Below are positions 13,318 through 21,833 of a stretch of DNA of 30,698 nucleotides, in pieces. Origin of the DNA: Leptofilum sp965368765. GTDB lineage: Bacteria; Chloroflexota; Anaerolineae; Promineifilales; Promineifilaceae. The position numbers were made by a program, and so were the translations under genes. Numbering within the stretch: the first letter of the stretch is position 1; each line of letters opens with the position of its first letter. The notes under the pieces were generated by a model. It worked only from the letters and a program-made list of their open reading frames with translations, had not been told where the DNA came from and did no database searches. The stretch lies in NCBI GenBank assembly GCA_965368765.1, contig CBDUOF010000010.1:1-30698 (forward strand), read 5' to 3'.

Positions 13318-15555
13318 TTACAGCAGCTGACCCACCAAGAAATTGAGAATGTTGCCGTAGCCGCGCCGTACAAAGTTGGGCCAGCCATTGCCTGGCAATA
13401 GCGGCGGGAAGTAGGATGCGCCGTCTTCATTAAAGCGATTGTTCATCCCCGTGCCGTCCCACAAAACATCGGCCGTGGGAATGCCCAAATCACGTACAAA
13501 AGGATCGGCATCGTAACCGTTGTTGGCGTAGATATTGTCATGCACCCAATTATTTTCTGGCAGCGGCCCAATATCAATTTCGTTGCTGTCAAATGCGCCT
13601 GTGCTGGTCAGGCTAAACATGGCCACACCCGTTGTTTTGTTGTCATGAATATCGTTGTTGTAAACCTCAGCGCTGTCGGTGGCCAGCAGCAAGATGCCCA
13701 CGCCCGATGGGGCAATCCCGGCAATGGCTCCAGGCGGGGCGAAGTTTTCGTGGTTGTTGTCCTCCACAATGTTGTCGTAAACCAAGGTGTTGGCCGAGAT
13801 TTTTGAGGTGAGCTGAGGCAAAAGCACTACAAAAATACCGACGGTATTGTCATACGTATGGTTGTTGTAGATTTCGCCACCAATCGTATTTTCCAACTCA
13901 ATGCCCAGGACGTTGCCGTAAACGACGCTGTCCCGCACGATGACGTTTTCGCACTGACCCGCGTAAATCCCGGCGTCATCGACCCCCGTTACTTCCATGC
14001 GCTCCACCAGTACATCGGTGCTGCGCACGGGGTAAATGCCGTAGGTTCCCACGTTTTCGGCGTAAATATCGTGGAAGTGGACGCCCGTGACGCCCTCCAC
14101 CAGCACGCCATTGTCGGTGTAGTTGCGCACGTGCAGATTGCCCACTGTGAAGCTGTTGCCAGAGGCGATGACGCCTTCGGTCAGGATGCCTTCGCCGTCA
14201 AGAATGGGCCATTCGCCCGCTTCGTTGGGGATGCCGCGCAGGGTGATGTTGTTGATGTCGATAACGACGCGCTCGTGGTAAACGCCATAGGGGATTTCGA
14301 TGATGTCACCGGGGCGTGCGCGATCGACGGCCGTTTGTATGCTTTCTCCTTCCTGCACCACAATGGTCATGCCTTCGCGATCGCCTAAGTCGATGCCCGT
14401 CTCGCCACCCACATTGTGCGCTGCCACTTCAGCACGGGCTGGATTTTCTACGGGTTGAACGACGGGGAGGCCCGAAGGAACGGCCGTTGGCGTGGCTGGT
14501 AAGTTGCTTTCATCCGTCAGCGCGTACATAAAGGCAACCAGATCGAGCCGCTCCTGGTCGGTGAGCTCAAAACCCTGAACAAACACATCCACATTTTCCT
14601 GCCCGTGAAGACGCCCACCGCCGTCGGCGTAAAAATCAACAACTGCTTCCAGCGTTTCTAGCGAGCCGTTGTGCATATAGGGGGCCGTGAGCGCAATATT
14701 GCGCAGAGAAGGAACCTTGAAGGCGCCCGTTGCCCCATCTGCAACCACACCTGCCCGGCCTGGATCGTCACTGGGCACACCAACCACGCGGAAGCTGTCG
14801 CTGGCAAAGGTGGGTGCGGTGTGGCACTCAAAGCAGCGAGTTGCTCCGGAGCGGAACAGGCCCAGACCACGCCGCTGACTAGGCGTCAGGGCATCGACAT
14901 TGCCTGCGGCGTATTGGTCGAACGGGCTGTTGTTGGTGATGAGGCTGCGCTGGAAGGCGGCTAAAGCGTTTTCGACATTGGCCAGCGTGACGCCATCGTC
15001 AAACGCGGCATTGAACATGGAGTCATATGCGCCAATTGCGGCCAATTCAGTGACAAGGGCGGCGGTGTCGCTGACGCCCATTTCGTCTGGATGCGTGAGA
15101 GGGATTTCTGACTGGGCTTCAAGGGAATCAAGACGGCCGTCCCAAAACAAATTCTGCGCATAGCCAACATTCCATAAGCCAGGGGTGTTGCGACTGAGTT
15201 CTGTCCCGCCGGGGCCAACGCCGAGGGGCCGGCCATCGGCAAAGCCTAAATCAGGTTGGTGGCAGGTGGCACAGGCGATGTCGTTGTTGGCAGAAAGTAT
15301 CGGATCGAAGAAGAGGAGAGTGCCCAACTCTATTTTGGCATCGGTGGTGGGGTTTACGGCCGTTTCGTTGAGAGCTGGAAACTCACGCTGTAAACCAGTG
15401 TAAGACGGCTGAACGCTGCTGGAACCTGCACCGTGATTCTCGCCAACGTCCGGGTCGGCCTGGGCAGGCATAGCGGCAGCCACCCCAAAGACGAGCAGCA
15501 GGAGGGCAATGAGAACGCCAAAAACGCGAACGATCCATTTCAGAATAGTGGACAT
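13318..15555 (-). CDS. Dihaem MauG/cytochrome c peroxidase fused to a NosD-like beta-helix
   Basis: 745 residues. An N-terminal signal/anchor (6-28, ending AMPAQA) exports it. Residues 55-350 are a dihaem peroxidase domain: haem sites CATCH (95-99) and CFECH (241-245), with the APYMHNGSLET segment typical of the family around Met294. After a Pro/Val linker (about 352-395, containing TAVP from an octamer), residues 400-690 form a right-handed parallel beta-helix of NosD/carbohydrate-binding type (GDIIEIPYGVYHERVVI, then repeated YNN/YDN turns). The reaction could be peroxide reduction or oxidation of a bound polymer or protein by the haem domain. GAGGAG lies five bases before the ATG. The cytochrome c lipoprotein 88 bp upstream is a natural electron partner. 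Confidence 0.9.
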   Translation of the reverse strand: MSTILKWIVRVFGVLIALLLLVFGVAAAMPAQADPDVGENHGAGSSSVQPSYTGLQREFPALNETAVNPTTDAKIELGTLLFFDPILSANNDIACATCHQPDLGFADGRPLGVGPGGTELSRNTPGLWNVGYAQNLFWDGRLDSLEAQSEIPLTHPDEMGVSDTAALVTELAAIGAYDSMFNAAFDDGVTLANVENALAAFQRSLITNNSPFDQYAAGNVDALTPSQRRGLGLFRSGATRCFECHTAPTFASDSFRVVGVPSDDPGRAGVVADGATGAFKVPSLRNIALTAPYMHNGSLETLEAVVDFYADGGGRLHGQENVDVFVQGFELTDQERLDLVAFMYALTDESNLPATPTAVPSGLPVVQPVENPARAEVAAHNVGGETGIDLGDREGMTIVVQEGESIQTAVDRARPGDIIEIPYGVYHERVVIDINNITLRGIPNEAGEWPILDGEGILTEGVIASGNSFTVGNLHVRNYTDNGVLVEGVTGVHFHDIYAENVGTYGIYPVRSTDVLVERMEVTGVDDAGIYAGQCENVIVRDSVVYGNVLGIELENTIGGEIYNNHTYDNTVGIFVVLLPQLTSKISANTLVYDNIVEDNNHENFAPPGAIAGIAPSGVGILLLATDSAEVYNNDIHDNKTTGVAMFSLTSTGAFDSNEIDIGPLPENNWVHDNIYANNGYDADPFVRDLGIPTADVLWDGTGMNNRFNEDGASYFPPLLPGNGWPNFVRRGYGNILNFLVGQLL

Positions 15556-15584
15556 GGGAACTCCTCAATTTACGGCTGATGAAT

Positions 15585-15648
15585 TTGTATTGACGATTGA
15601 TGTTGAGCGCTCTAATCGTAAATCGTTAGCTGCAAATCGTCAATTATT
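15585..15648. repeat. Degenerate ATCGT-phrase filler between the two cytochrome genes
   Basis: The 88-bp gap contains GACGATTGATG, TAATCGTAAATCGTTAG and AAATCGTCAATTA, a run of near-copies of ATCGTAA/ACGATT phrases in both orientations. It looks like decayed short-period repeat, one of several such tracts in the window. Confidence 0.45.
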
Positions 15649-16027
15649 GCAGGGTTTGTAAATAGGCGATGACGCTATCCAGCTCTTCGCCAGTTAATTG
15701 CTTGCTAAGAGAAGCTGGCATGAGGTTTTCATACCCTTCGACGAGGTAGTTATCTGGCTGCATGATGGAGGTGAGCAGGTAGGTGTAGGCGTCCTGGCCA
15801 GCCACACGGCTGTCGGCGCGGCTAGCGATGCCTGCCAGGGAAGGGCCAACGATAATGGTGTCTGGGGCTGTACTGTGGCAGGCGCCACAGTCGCGCGAAA
15901 AAACTTGCTTGCCTTGTTGGGCTTGTGGGTTGAGGGTTGGTACGGCCGTTGGCTCAGCGGCAGCGTCGCCGCAAGCCGCCAAAAGGAGCAGGCAAACCGT
16001 AAAGCAAAGTTTAAGGTGATATTTCAT
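15644..16027 (-). CDS. Lipoprotein c-type cytochrome
   Basis: 127 residues. Signal peptide with lipobox LLAAC (lipidated Cys19), a Pro-rich linker with PTAVP from the octamer at 15942, then one class I cytochrome c domain: haem site CGACH (47-51) and axial Met103 in NLMPAS, ending in the usual C-terminal helix (GEELDSVIAYLQTL). Anchored at the outer face of the membrane it can pass electrons to the dihaem peroxidase encoded just downstream. No clear Shine-Dalgarno precedes the ATG. Confidence 0.9.
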   Translation of the reverse strand: MKYHLKLCFTVCLLLLAACGDAAAEPTAVPTLNPQAQQGKQVFSRDCGACHSTAPDTIIVGPSLAGIASRADSRVAGQDAYTYLLTSIMQPDNYLVEGYENLMPASLSKQLTGEELDSVIAYLQTLQ

Positions 16028-16055
16028 CAGGGTGGTTAGTCGTGAGTAGAAAAAT

Positions 16056-16084
16056 TTCGCAGATTAAGCAGATAAAATCTAATA
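16056..16084. repeat. Filler repeat fragment (CGCAGATTAAGCAGAT type)
   Basis: TTCGCAGATTAAGCAGAT followed by AAAATCTAATAAA in the 123-bp gap between the Cys-rich protein gene stop and the cytochrome start. A related mirrored phrase, ATTCTGCTGATTCTGCG, occurs at about 24320-24338. Nothing else is seen in this gap. Confidence 0.4.
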
Positions 16085-16150
16085 AATATGCCTAAGCTTT
16101 GATCTATTTCCCAAAGAAGCTCTATTTTTAAATGCTCTGGGGTCGATAGA

Positions 16151-16384
16151 TTACGGACCGAACATGTCCAGCACCGGTGCATAAGAGCAGCGGCAGCCGT
16201 CTGGATGGGAGCAGCCTTCCAGCGGCAGTTCCGGGGCCTGGTCGAAGTCGTAAGCCCCTTCGGCGGCGCGGCAAGCGGGGCAGCAGTCTCGGTTGGCCAT
16301 GATGCGGACTTTTGTCGCCAGACCATTTTGTATGTTTTCCAGCGCTTTCTTTTGTTCGGCGCGTTTGGTTACGTCTGCGTCCAT
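16151..16384 (-). CDS. Small cysteine-rich protein, probable zinc-binding
   Basis: 77 residues with six cysteines: CCPAC (34-38), then CSHPDGCRC (58-66). The order CPxC...P...GCxHP.GCRC resembles the C-terminal metal site of SPP1-gp7-like phage head proteins, but no phage gene is near and this domain stands alone. A helical 30-residue N-terminus precedes it. AAGGA lies seven to eight bases before the ATG. A short hairpin (GTTGGT/ACCAAC, 16404-16426) lies in its leader. Function unknown; a zinc site is inferred from the cysteine/histidine pattern only. Confidence 0.7.
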   Translation of the reverse strand: MDADVTKRAEQKKALENIQNGLATKVRIMANRDCCPACRAAEGAYDFDQAPELPLEGCSHPDGCRCSYAPVLDMFGP

Positions 16385-16520
16385 GAAATATTCCTTAAAA
16401 GCTGTTGGTCATTTTTGTAAACCAACGAATTTAGTATGTGTAATGAGGGGATTTTACGGGTAAGCAGTGGGGTTGACAAGGTGAATTGTATTGGAGGCGG
16501 TAGCAAAATTTGTGAATTTT

Positions 16521-17312
16521 TCACTTTTGACCAATCCATTTAGCCATGATGACAAAACCACCAGCAACGGTGCGCATTTCGTGGTTCCAACTCCCGGGCA
16601 CATCCTCAGCGAAAGATTGCTGGAAGTAGGGGGATTCGTAGACACGCTCGATGGCAAAACCGCCTGACAGGAGCCCGTTAAAGATGTCGTCCATTCGATG
16701 CCGAAACTCAATGCCGCCATCAGGACGGTGATTGACGCGTTGGCTGTATGGAGCCGCAATACGGTACGCCGTGCCGTCCCATTCGGTGAAGTGGACAGCG
16801 GGTTGGCTGTGCTTCACGCGGTAGATGCCACCGGGACGCAGCACATTGGCAACTTGCGCATATACCTGCTGTAAATCGGGGACATAGGCTAAGGAGTCGG
16901 CCTGATAAACCAGGTCGAATGTGTTGTTGTCCAAAGCAGAAAGGTTGCGCATATCTGCCTGCACGGCCGTAATTTCATAACCATAATGCGCGGCCGCTTT
17001 TTCATCACCATCCAGCTGCCCCCGGGTTAAATCAGCCACCGTAACCGTTGCTCCCATCAATCCAAATAGGGCCGATTGCTGGCCGCCGCCTGCCGCAAGG
17101 CAAAGGACATCTTTGCCTGCCACATTTTGCAGTACGCTGACAGGATAAAGCTCATACAGCGGATAAGGGACGTCGTTTAAGTCACCGTTGGCGTATTGCT
17201 GTAAAAGATTTGCATCCAGATCCAGCCAGGGACGGGTGTAGCCACCTCCTTTTTGGGCCTCACGTTCCCACAATTTTTGGTTAGCCTCAGCGATTTCGTC
17301 TAGGAGTTTCAT
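16521..17312 (-). CDS. Class I SAM-dependent methyltransferase
   Basis: 263 residues. The Rossmann-type SAM site is VLCLAAGGGQQSALFGLMGATVTVADL (motif I GxGxG replaced by AGGGQQ), followed by AVQADMRNLSALDNNTFDLVY and VLRPGGIYRVKHSQP, the usual later motifs of class I enzymes. Substrate not evident. The start lies 12 bp after the stop of the pseudouridine synthase gene, so it is probably in the lspA-rluD operon. Confidence 0.88.
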   Translation of the reverse strand: MKLLDEIAEANQKLWEREAQKGGGYTRPWLDLDANLLQQYANGDLNDVPYPLYELYPVSVLQNVAGKDVLCLAAGGGQQSALFGLMGATVTVADLTRGQLDGDEKAAAHYGYEITAVQADMRNLSALDNNTFDLVYQADSLAYVPDLQQVYAQVANVLRPGGIYRVKHSQPAVHFTEWDGTAYRIAAPYSQRVNHRPDGGIEFRHRMDDIFNGLLSGGFAIERVYESPYFQQSFAEDVPGSWNHEMRTVAGGFVIMAKWIGQK

Positions 17313-17324
17313 ATAGCGCTTTGC

Positions 17325-18245
17325 TTACTGGGCAAGCTGCGCCAGGATGGCGTCCAGTTCGGGGGGAAGTTCGGTGGCGATAGTCAGCTCCTGGTTGTCA
17401 GACGGCCGTATCACCGTCAGTTCTGCCGCGTGTAAAAAGTGTCGCCACAGCCGAATTGATGGCTTGCGACGGCCGTATACCTTGTCCCCCACAATCGGGA
17501 AGCCAATGTAAGCCAGGTGGACCCGTATCTGGTGGGTGCGTCCTGTCAAGAGTTCACAGCGAAGCAGCGTGTGATCATCGTAGCTGGTGATGGTCTGATA
17601 CTGTGTTTGGGCAGTGCGGCTGCGAGCTGAACCACCAAAGGGGATGACCGCCATCTTTTTGCGCTGGCGCGGATCGCGACCAAGCGGCGCATCGATGAGG
17701 GCCGTAGGGGGCTGCACCTGGCCATCGACCAATGCCAAGTATTGCTTGCCCACGGTGCGCGCTTTGAACTGGGCTTGCAAGTGACGCAGGGCCGACTCAT
17801 TTTTGGCGATCGTAATCAACCCAGAGGTCTCTTTATCCAGGCGATGAACAATGCCAGGACGCTTTTCTCCGCTAATGCCCGGCAGGTCTGGGCAATGAGC
17901 CAGCACGGCGTTGACCAGTGTGCCGCTGCTGTGCCCCACAGCCGGATGCACAACCATGCCGGCTGGCTTGTTGATGATGAGCATGTCGTCATCTTCGTAA
18001 CGAATATCGAGGGGAATGTCCTCCGGGAGCAGTTCGGTTTCGACTGCCTCTGGCAACGTGACGATGACTTCTTCCCCACCTTCCAGCCGCAAATTGGCTT
18101 TGGCAGGACGGCCGTTTACCAAAATTTGTTCTTCTTTTAGCAAGCGTTGAACCTGGGTGCGCGATATGTCTGGGAGCTGCTCGGTTAATACTTTGTCCAG
18201 TCGTTCTCCAGGAGCATCCAGTCGCAAGGTTTGGCTGTTATTCAT
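17325..18245 (-). CDS. rluD: RluA/RluD-family 23S rRNA pseudouridine synthase
   Basis: 306 residues. An S4 RNA-binding domain (about 13-75, RLDKVLTEQLPDISRTQVQRLLKEEQILVNGRPAK) precedes the catalytic domain with GIVHRLDKETSGLI (131-144, catalytic Asp137), INKPAGMVVHP and the C-terminal RTHQIRVHLAYIGFPIVGDKVYG. These are diagnostic of the RluA family; the S4 domain and length fit RluD (or YlyB), but the exact uridines cannot be read. Its start overlaps the lspA stop by 8 bp, the common lspA-rluD arrangement. Confidence 0.93.
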   Translation of the reverse strand: MNNSQTLRLDAPGERLDKVLTEQLPDISRTQVQRLLKEEQILVNGRPAKANLRLEGGEEVIVTLPEAVETELLPEDIPLDIRYEDDDMLIINKPAGMVVHPAVGHSSGTLVNAVLAHCPDLPGISGEKRPGIVHRLDKETSGLITIAKNESALRHLQAQFKARTVGKQYLALVDGQVQPPTALIDAPLGRDPRQRKKMAVIPFGGSARSRTAQTQYQTITSYDDHTLLRCELLTGRTHQIRVHLAYIGFPIVGDKVYGRRKPSIRLWRHFLHAAELTVIRPSDNQELTIATELPPELDAILAQLAQ

Positions 18246-18867
18246 GGCTGGTATCCGATTGGGCAGGCGTGGTCTGCATAGACGAGGAAGCGGCCGTTTC
18301 TAGCGGTCTTTCCGGCTGTTTCTGCGCTTGACTGGCTTTCAGCTCTCGGGATTCCTGAAAAACCAAAATGCCAAGAATGACAGCGCCGGAGACCACGGCT
18401 AAATCGGCCAGATTAAAAATATACCAGGGTCCAATGTCGATAAAATCGGTGACGTGGCCGATCCGGAAGCGGTCAATCATGTTGCCCAGCGCACCCCCCA
18501 TTTGCAGCCCCAGCGCCAGCCGCAGCAGTCGCTGCTTGCCGGGCAAAATATGGTTGTAGTAGATGATGCCCAAGCTGACGATGATTGCCAGGTAGCGGAA
18601 GATATTACCGCCCCCGCTGAATAAGCCAAAGGCAGAGCCGGTGTTGTAGATGTGAAAAATGCGGAAATAGGCTTCCAGGCTAGGAATGGGCGCGTAGACT
18701 TCAAACAGATCCAGATTGGATTCAATCAGAAACTTGCTGAATTGATCAACACCAATGGTCAGCAGCGCGATCAAAAAGAGGATGAGCCGTTCGGTAAGGG
18801 TAGCCGCCGGTGGAGGTGGAACGGCCGTTTCTGATTCGGCCACAGGAGTCATTTCTGGTTCATTCAT
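18238..18867 (-). CDS. lspA: Lipoprotein signal peptidase (signal peptidase II)
   Basis: 209 residues, four membrane helices after a 25-residue Pro-rich N-terminal extension (ESETAVPPPPAATLTERL, including a TAV from the octamer at 18831). The aspartic protease motifs are present: NTGSAFGLFSG, GGALGNMIDRFRIGHVTDFIDI (catalytic Asp141) and FNLADLAVVSG (catalytic Asp155). The C-terminal 40 residues are a charged tail beyond the usual end. It removes signal peptides from prolipoproteins such as the two encoded in this window. It overlaps rluD and follows a methyltransferase gene by 47 bp. Confidence 0.95.
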   Translation of the reverse strand: MNEPEMTPVAESETAVPPPPAATLTERLILFLIALLTIGVDQFSKFLIESNLDLFEVYAPIPSLEAYFRIFHIYNTGSAFGLFSGGGNIFRYLAIIVSLGIIYYNHILPGKQRLLRLALGLQMGGALGNMIDRFRIGHVTDFIDIGPWYIFNLADLAVVSGAVILGILVFQESRELKASQAQKQPERPLETAASSSMQTTPAQSDTSHE

Positions 18868-18914
18868 AGCAGCATTCTACCAATCCCGCATCAAGATTGC
18901 GAGTCGGGAGCAGT

Positions 18915-19622
18915 CTAGGAAGCTGCTGCCCGCTCAAGGCTCATCCTTTTCTTAGCGACAAAGATGGTGACCGTACTGCGAGGTAGGGGAATTTGTTCGA
19001 TTTTCAGCTCGAAACCAGCAGACAAAAATCGCTGGCGAAATGGCTCCCACACGGTAGGGTGCGGCCAGGTTTGGGCATGATCGACGCTAAACGCACCATC
19101 TCGCTGGCCAGTAATTTGAAACAGCCAATCAATAAATCGGTGCAGGCGACCCGTTCCGGTTAGATGTCCCTCAGGCACAACGACGAGACGGCCGTCCGCC
19201 TTCAAAACGCGATAAATGGCGGCCAGCGTGTCTGGATCAACAATATAATCTGTGGGGAAGGTAGAGAGGACTGTGTGGAAGACGGCCGTTCCGAACGGCA
19301 GTGCCTGAACTTTCGCCCGCGCCAGATTGGCAGGGAGCTTCTGTCTACGCAGCCGTCGACGTGCCTGTCGCCCCATATGCGGTGACAAATCAACGCCAAA
19401 AACAAGCTGCCCGGCTGCTTGCAGAGCCGTCAGCAGGTGCCCTGGTCCATGGCCTATCTCCAGCACAGTTGGCCCTTTGACAAACGGCAATGCCGCTTGC
19501 TGCCACCGGCTCCATTCCCCCAGCGAAACTAGCCAGCTTACCACGTCATAGATCCAGGCCAGCTCGTAATACAGCAGACGAAAACCGAAACGAACCAGAG
19601 TCACCCATATCTTTCGCACCAT
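18915..19622 (-). CDS. Class I SAM-dependent methyltransferase, membrane-proximal type
   Basis: 235 residues. The SAM site is VLEIGHGPGHLLTALQAAGQLVFGVDLSPHM; later motifs are KVQALPFGTAVFHTVLSTFPTDYI and IYRVLKADGRLVVV, as in UbiE-like enzymes. An aromatic hydrophobic N-terminus (RFGFRLLYYELAWIYDVVSWLVSLGEW) resembles UbiE-like/phospholipid methyltransferases acting on lipids, which is only suggestive. It heads the minus-strand run with lspA and is divergent from phosphofructokinase. Confidence 0.87.
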   Translation of the reverse strand: MVRKIWVTLVRFGFRLLYYELAWIYDVVSWLVSLGEWSRWQQAALPFVKGPTVLEIGHGPGHLLTALQAAGQLVFGVDLSPHMGRQARRRLRRQKLPANLARAKVQALPFGTAVFHTVLSTFPTDYIVDPDTLAAIYRVLKADGRLVVVPEGHLTGTGRLHRFIDWLFQITGQRDGAFSVDHAQTWPHPTVWEPFRQRFLSAGFELKIEQIPLPRSTVTIFVAKKRMSLERAAAS

Positions 19623-19712
19623 AAATTGTCCGCTTTTGATTTTTTCTTGATTTCCACTGAATTAGTAGACTGTAATTTTTGGCCTGCTAAGCGCCCGTTT
19701 CCAGCCTGTCAT

Positions 19713-19741
19713 ATGCCAGAAGCAGCAAGCAATTGTATACT
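19713..19741 (+). promoter_or_regulatory. Promoter of the phosphofructokinase gene
   Basis: ATGCCA, 17-bp spacer, TATACT (19736-19741), start expected near 19748. That gives a leader of about 32 nt containing AAAGGA before the ATG at 19780, and would exclude the upstream TTG at 19741. An alternative weaker promoter (TTGATT, 18 bp, TGTAAT, 19647-19676) lies further up. Confidence 0.5.
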
Positions 19742-19779
19742 TGATCCGGTTATTGAAGAAATGCACAAAGGAATTGTTC

Positions 19780-20880
19780 ATGGAGATTAAGCGAATTGGC
19801 ATCAACACGGGGGGCGGGGACGCTCCTGGCCTCAATGCCGTCATTCGGGCCATCGTGCTGGCGGCGACCCAACGGGGCTGGGAATGCTTTGGCATCCGTG
19901 ATGGCTACAATGGGCTGCTGATGCCCGAAAAATATCCAACTGGTGGCCTGCTGCCCCTGACGCCAGACAGCGTGCGTGGGATTACCCACCTGGGCGGCAC
20001 TATTTTGGGCACAACCAATCGTGGCAATCCGCTGGCGTATCCTGTTTTAGGAGAGGATGGCCAATATCATGAGGTGGATCGCTCTGATGAGCTGCTGGAC
20101 GCATTTGCAGAAAATAAACTGGATGCGTTGGTCGCTATCGGTGGCGATGGCTCTTTAGCGATTGCCGGTGCGCTGGCAGAAAAGGGGTTGCGGGTCGTTG
20201 GTGTGCCCAAGACGATTGATAATGATTTGGAGCATACGGTGGCAACTTTTGGATTTAATACGGCCGTCTACTTTGCTACCGCATGTATTGATCGTCTACA
20301 TACGACAGCCGCTTCGCATCAGCGAATCATGGTGGTTGAGGTGATGGGACGATATGCGGGCTGGATTGCGCTGAACGCTGGCGTGGCCAGCACTGCCGAT
20401 GCCATTTTACTGCCAGAAATTCCGTACGATATTAATAAAGTTGTGGCAAAAATTCAGGATCGAGAAGCGCACGGCCGTAGCTTTTCTATCGTGGTGGTGG
20501 CTGAAGGGGCACATCCCCTGGGTGGCGATTTCTCCATTATTGGCAAAGAGGTTGGGCAGGCCGAACGATTGGGCGGTATGGGGAACAAAGTTGGTGCTGC
20601 GCTGGAAGCACTTACCGGAAAAGAGACCCGGGGTGTGGTGCTGGGGCATTTGCTGCGCGGTGGCAAGCCGACAGCGTACGATCGGTTGCTATCGCTGCGG
20701 TTTGGCGCTGCGGCGGTTCGTGCCCTGGCTGCGGGTGAATCGGGCGTGATGGTTGCACTCGATCCGCCTACGGTAAACCATGTGCCCTTATCTCAGGTTT
20801 CGGGCCGCCTGAAGCGCGTACCGTTGGATTGTGACACGATATTGACCGGGCGCAGTTTGGGCGTCAGCTTTGGCGATTGA
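19780..20880 (+). CDS. pfkA: 6-phosphofructokinase
   Basis: 366 residues from the ATG at 19780, with AAAGGA seven bases upstream. Motifs: RIGINTGGGDAPGLNAVIRA, GGTILGTTNRGNP, nucleotide site IGGDGS (120-125) and catalytic TIDND (145-149). Position 124 is Gly, the ATP-type residue (PPi-type enzymes have Asp), while position 144 is Lys (PKTIDND), usual in PPi and actinobacterial-type enzymes. This Gly/Lys pair marks the mixed group III enzymes, predicted here to use ATP. It phosphorylates fructose 6-phosphate in glycolysis. The start of the plus-strand run is divergent from a methyltransferase. Confidence 0.93.
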   Translation: MEIKRIGINTGGGDAPGLNAVIRAIVLAATQRGWECFGIRDGYNGLLMPEKYPTGGLLPLTPDSVRGITHLGGTILGTTNRGNPLAYPVLGEDGQYHEVDRSDELLDAFAENKLDALVAIGGDGSLAIAGALAEKGLRVVGVPKTIDNDLEHTVATFGFNTAVYFATACIDRLHTTAASHQRIMVVEVMGRYAGWIALNAGVASTADAILLPEIPYDINKVVAKIQDREAHGRSFSIVVVAEGAHPLGGDFSIIGKEVGQAERLGGMGNKVGAALEALTGKETRGVVLGHLLRGGKPTAYDRLLSLRFGAAAVRALAAGESGVMVALDPPTVNHVPLSQVSGRLKRVPLDCDTILTGRSLGVSFGD

Positions 20881-20896
20881 GAATGATTGATAGTTT

Positions 20897-21625
20897 ATGG
20901 CATTAACACAGCAGCGACGCGCCATCTATCATCTGTTGGATGAAGAAAATCCGGCAGATGGGATGGCTGCTTATTTCGCGTTTCACCACCCCGATAATCG
21001 AACGATTTTACGGCCGTTTCCCTACACTGCTATCCGTGCCGATGGGTACGTGGCCATGTCACGCACAGGGATGGATCTGTTTCGGCCGTTTGTTACCCTG
21101 CGCTTGCCTATCCATAATATGCAAACCAGCAGTGAGATAATCTATGAGGCAATTGATCCCGGAACGGCCGTAATCCTCAACAGCCCTGCCCACTACGCCC
21201 CGCTCATGCGCGCCCTCTTCACCATTCAAACGGAAGAGCAACTTAGTCTGTTCAGATTACGGCCGTCTAACTTTCAGCCGGTGCTAAACGTTTTGGTTAC
21301 CCAGGATAAAGCAGCCAATGGCCTCCCTCGTTTTGCCATTCGTGATCGGGATAACAACGTGATAGGCGCCTCAGCGACGCTTAATTGGCAGTCGCCAACC
21401 TATGCCGAGATTGGCGTCACAACCAGGGCAGGCTACAGACGGCGCGGCTGGGGGCGCAGCGTGGTGTCTGCTATGGCGAACTATCTGCTGGAAAACGGCC
21501 GTACACCCCTCTATGTTGTGGCCCAAAATAATGAAGCTTCCATCCAGCTAGCGGAACGCGTTGGCTTCACCGATAGCGGAGTCCGCGAAATGATGATTCA
21601 AGCCGTCCTTAATACTCGACCTTAG
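20897..21625 (+). CDS. GNAT family N-acetyltransferase
   Basis: 242 residues. The C-terminal half is a GNAT/FR47-like domain: EIGVTTRAGYRRRGWGRSVVSAMANYLLENGRTPLYVVAQNNEASIQLAERVGF contains the acetyl-CoA loop RRRGWG and the closing strand. The N-terminal 110 residues are a diverged partner domain with many prolines and aromatic residues. It begins 16 bp after the phosphofructokinase stop with no Shine-Dalgarno, so it may depend on coupling. Four exact octamers fall within it (21010, 21164, 21259, 21495), the densest gene in the window. Substrate unknown. Confidence 0.87.
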   Translation: MALTQQRRAIYHLLDEENPADGMAAYFAFHHPDNRTILRPFPYTAIRADGYVAMSRTGMDLFRPFVTLRLPIHNMQTSSEIIYEAIDPGTAVILNSPAHYAPLMRALFTIQTEEQLSLFRLRPSNFQPVLNVLVTQDKAANGLPRFAIRDRDNNVIGASATLNWQSPTYAEIGVTTRAGYRRRGWGRSVVSAMANYLLENGRTPLYVVAQNNEASIQLAERVGFTDSGVREMMIQAVLNTRP

Positions 21626-21761
21626 CCTCCATTTGGCTTACTTTTCTCAAGCTTTCACGCCCTATTCATAGACATCTTCCTGCTTCAATGCTAATTTTTG
21701 TATCAGTATGAGCGGTACAGGAATTAGACAAAGCGATGTAATGGTATTTTTTTGTTTTAGC

Positions 21762-21801
21762 AAAGCACCATAAACTCTTGCCGCTAGGGTTTTGGTGCTT
21801 T
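21762..21801 (+). promoter_or_regulatory. Hairpin in the cold-shock gene leader (attenuator or upstream terminator)
   Basis: AAAGCACCA (21762-21770) pairs with TGGTGCTTT (21793-21801), 22-nt loop, and the right arm runs into TTG. It lies 32 bp before the cold-shock ATG, so it may be a leader structure of that gene, such as a thermosensor or attenuator, or the terminator of the upstream GNAT gene. The 208-bp gap holds nothing else I can name. Confidence 0.5.
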
Positions 21802-21833
21802 TTGCGTCTTATACTCAACGCGGAGGTAACGGA

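Noticed and set aside
13540..14388. Plus-strand frames of up to 176 codons opposite the beta-helix domain
   Set aside because: Products are His/Val-rich shadows of the repeated beta-helix codons, and the opposite frame has haem motifs, a signal peptide and a ribosome site.
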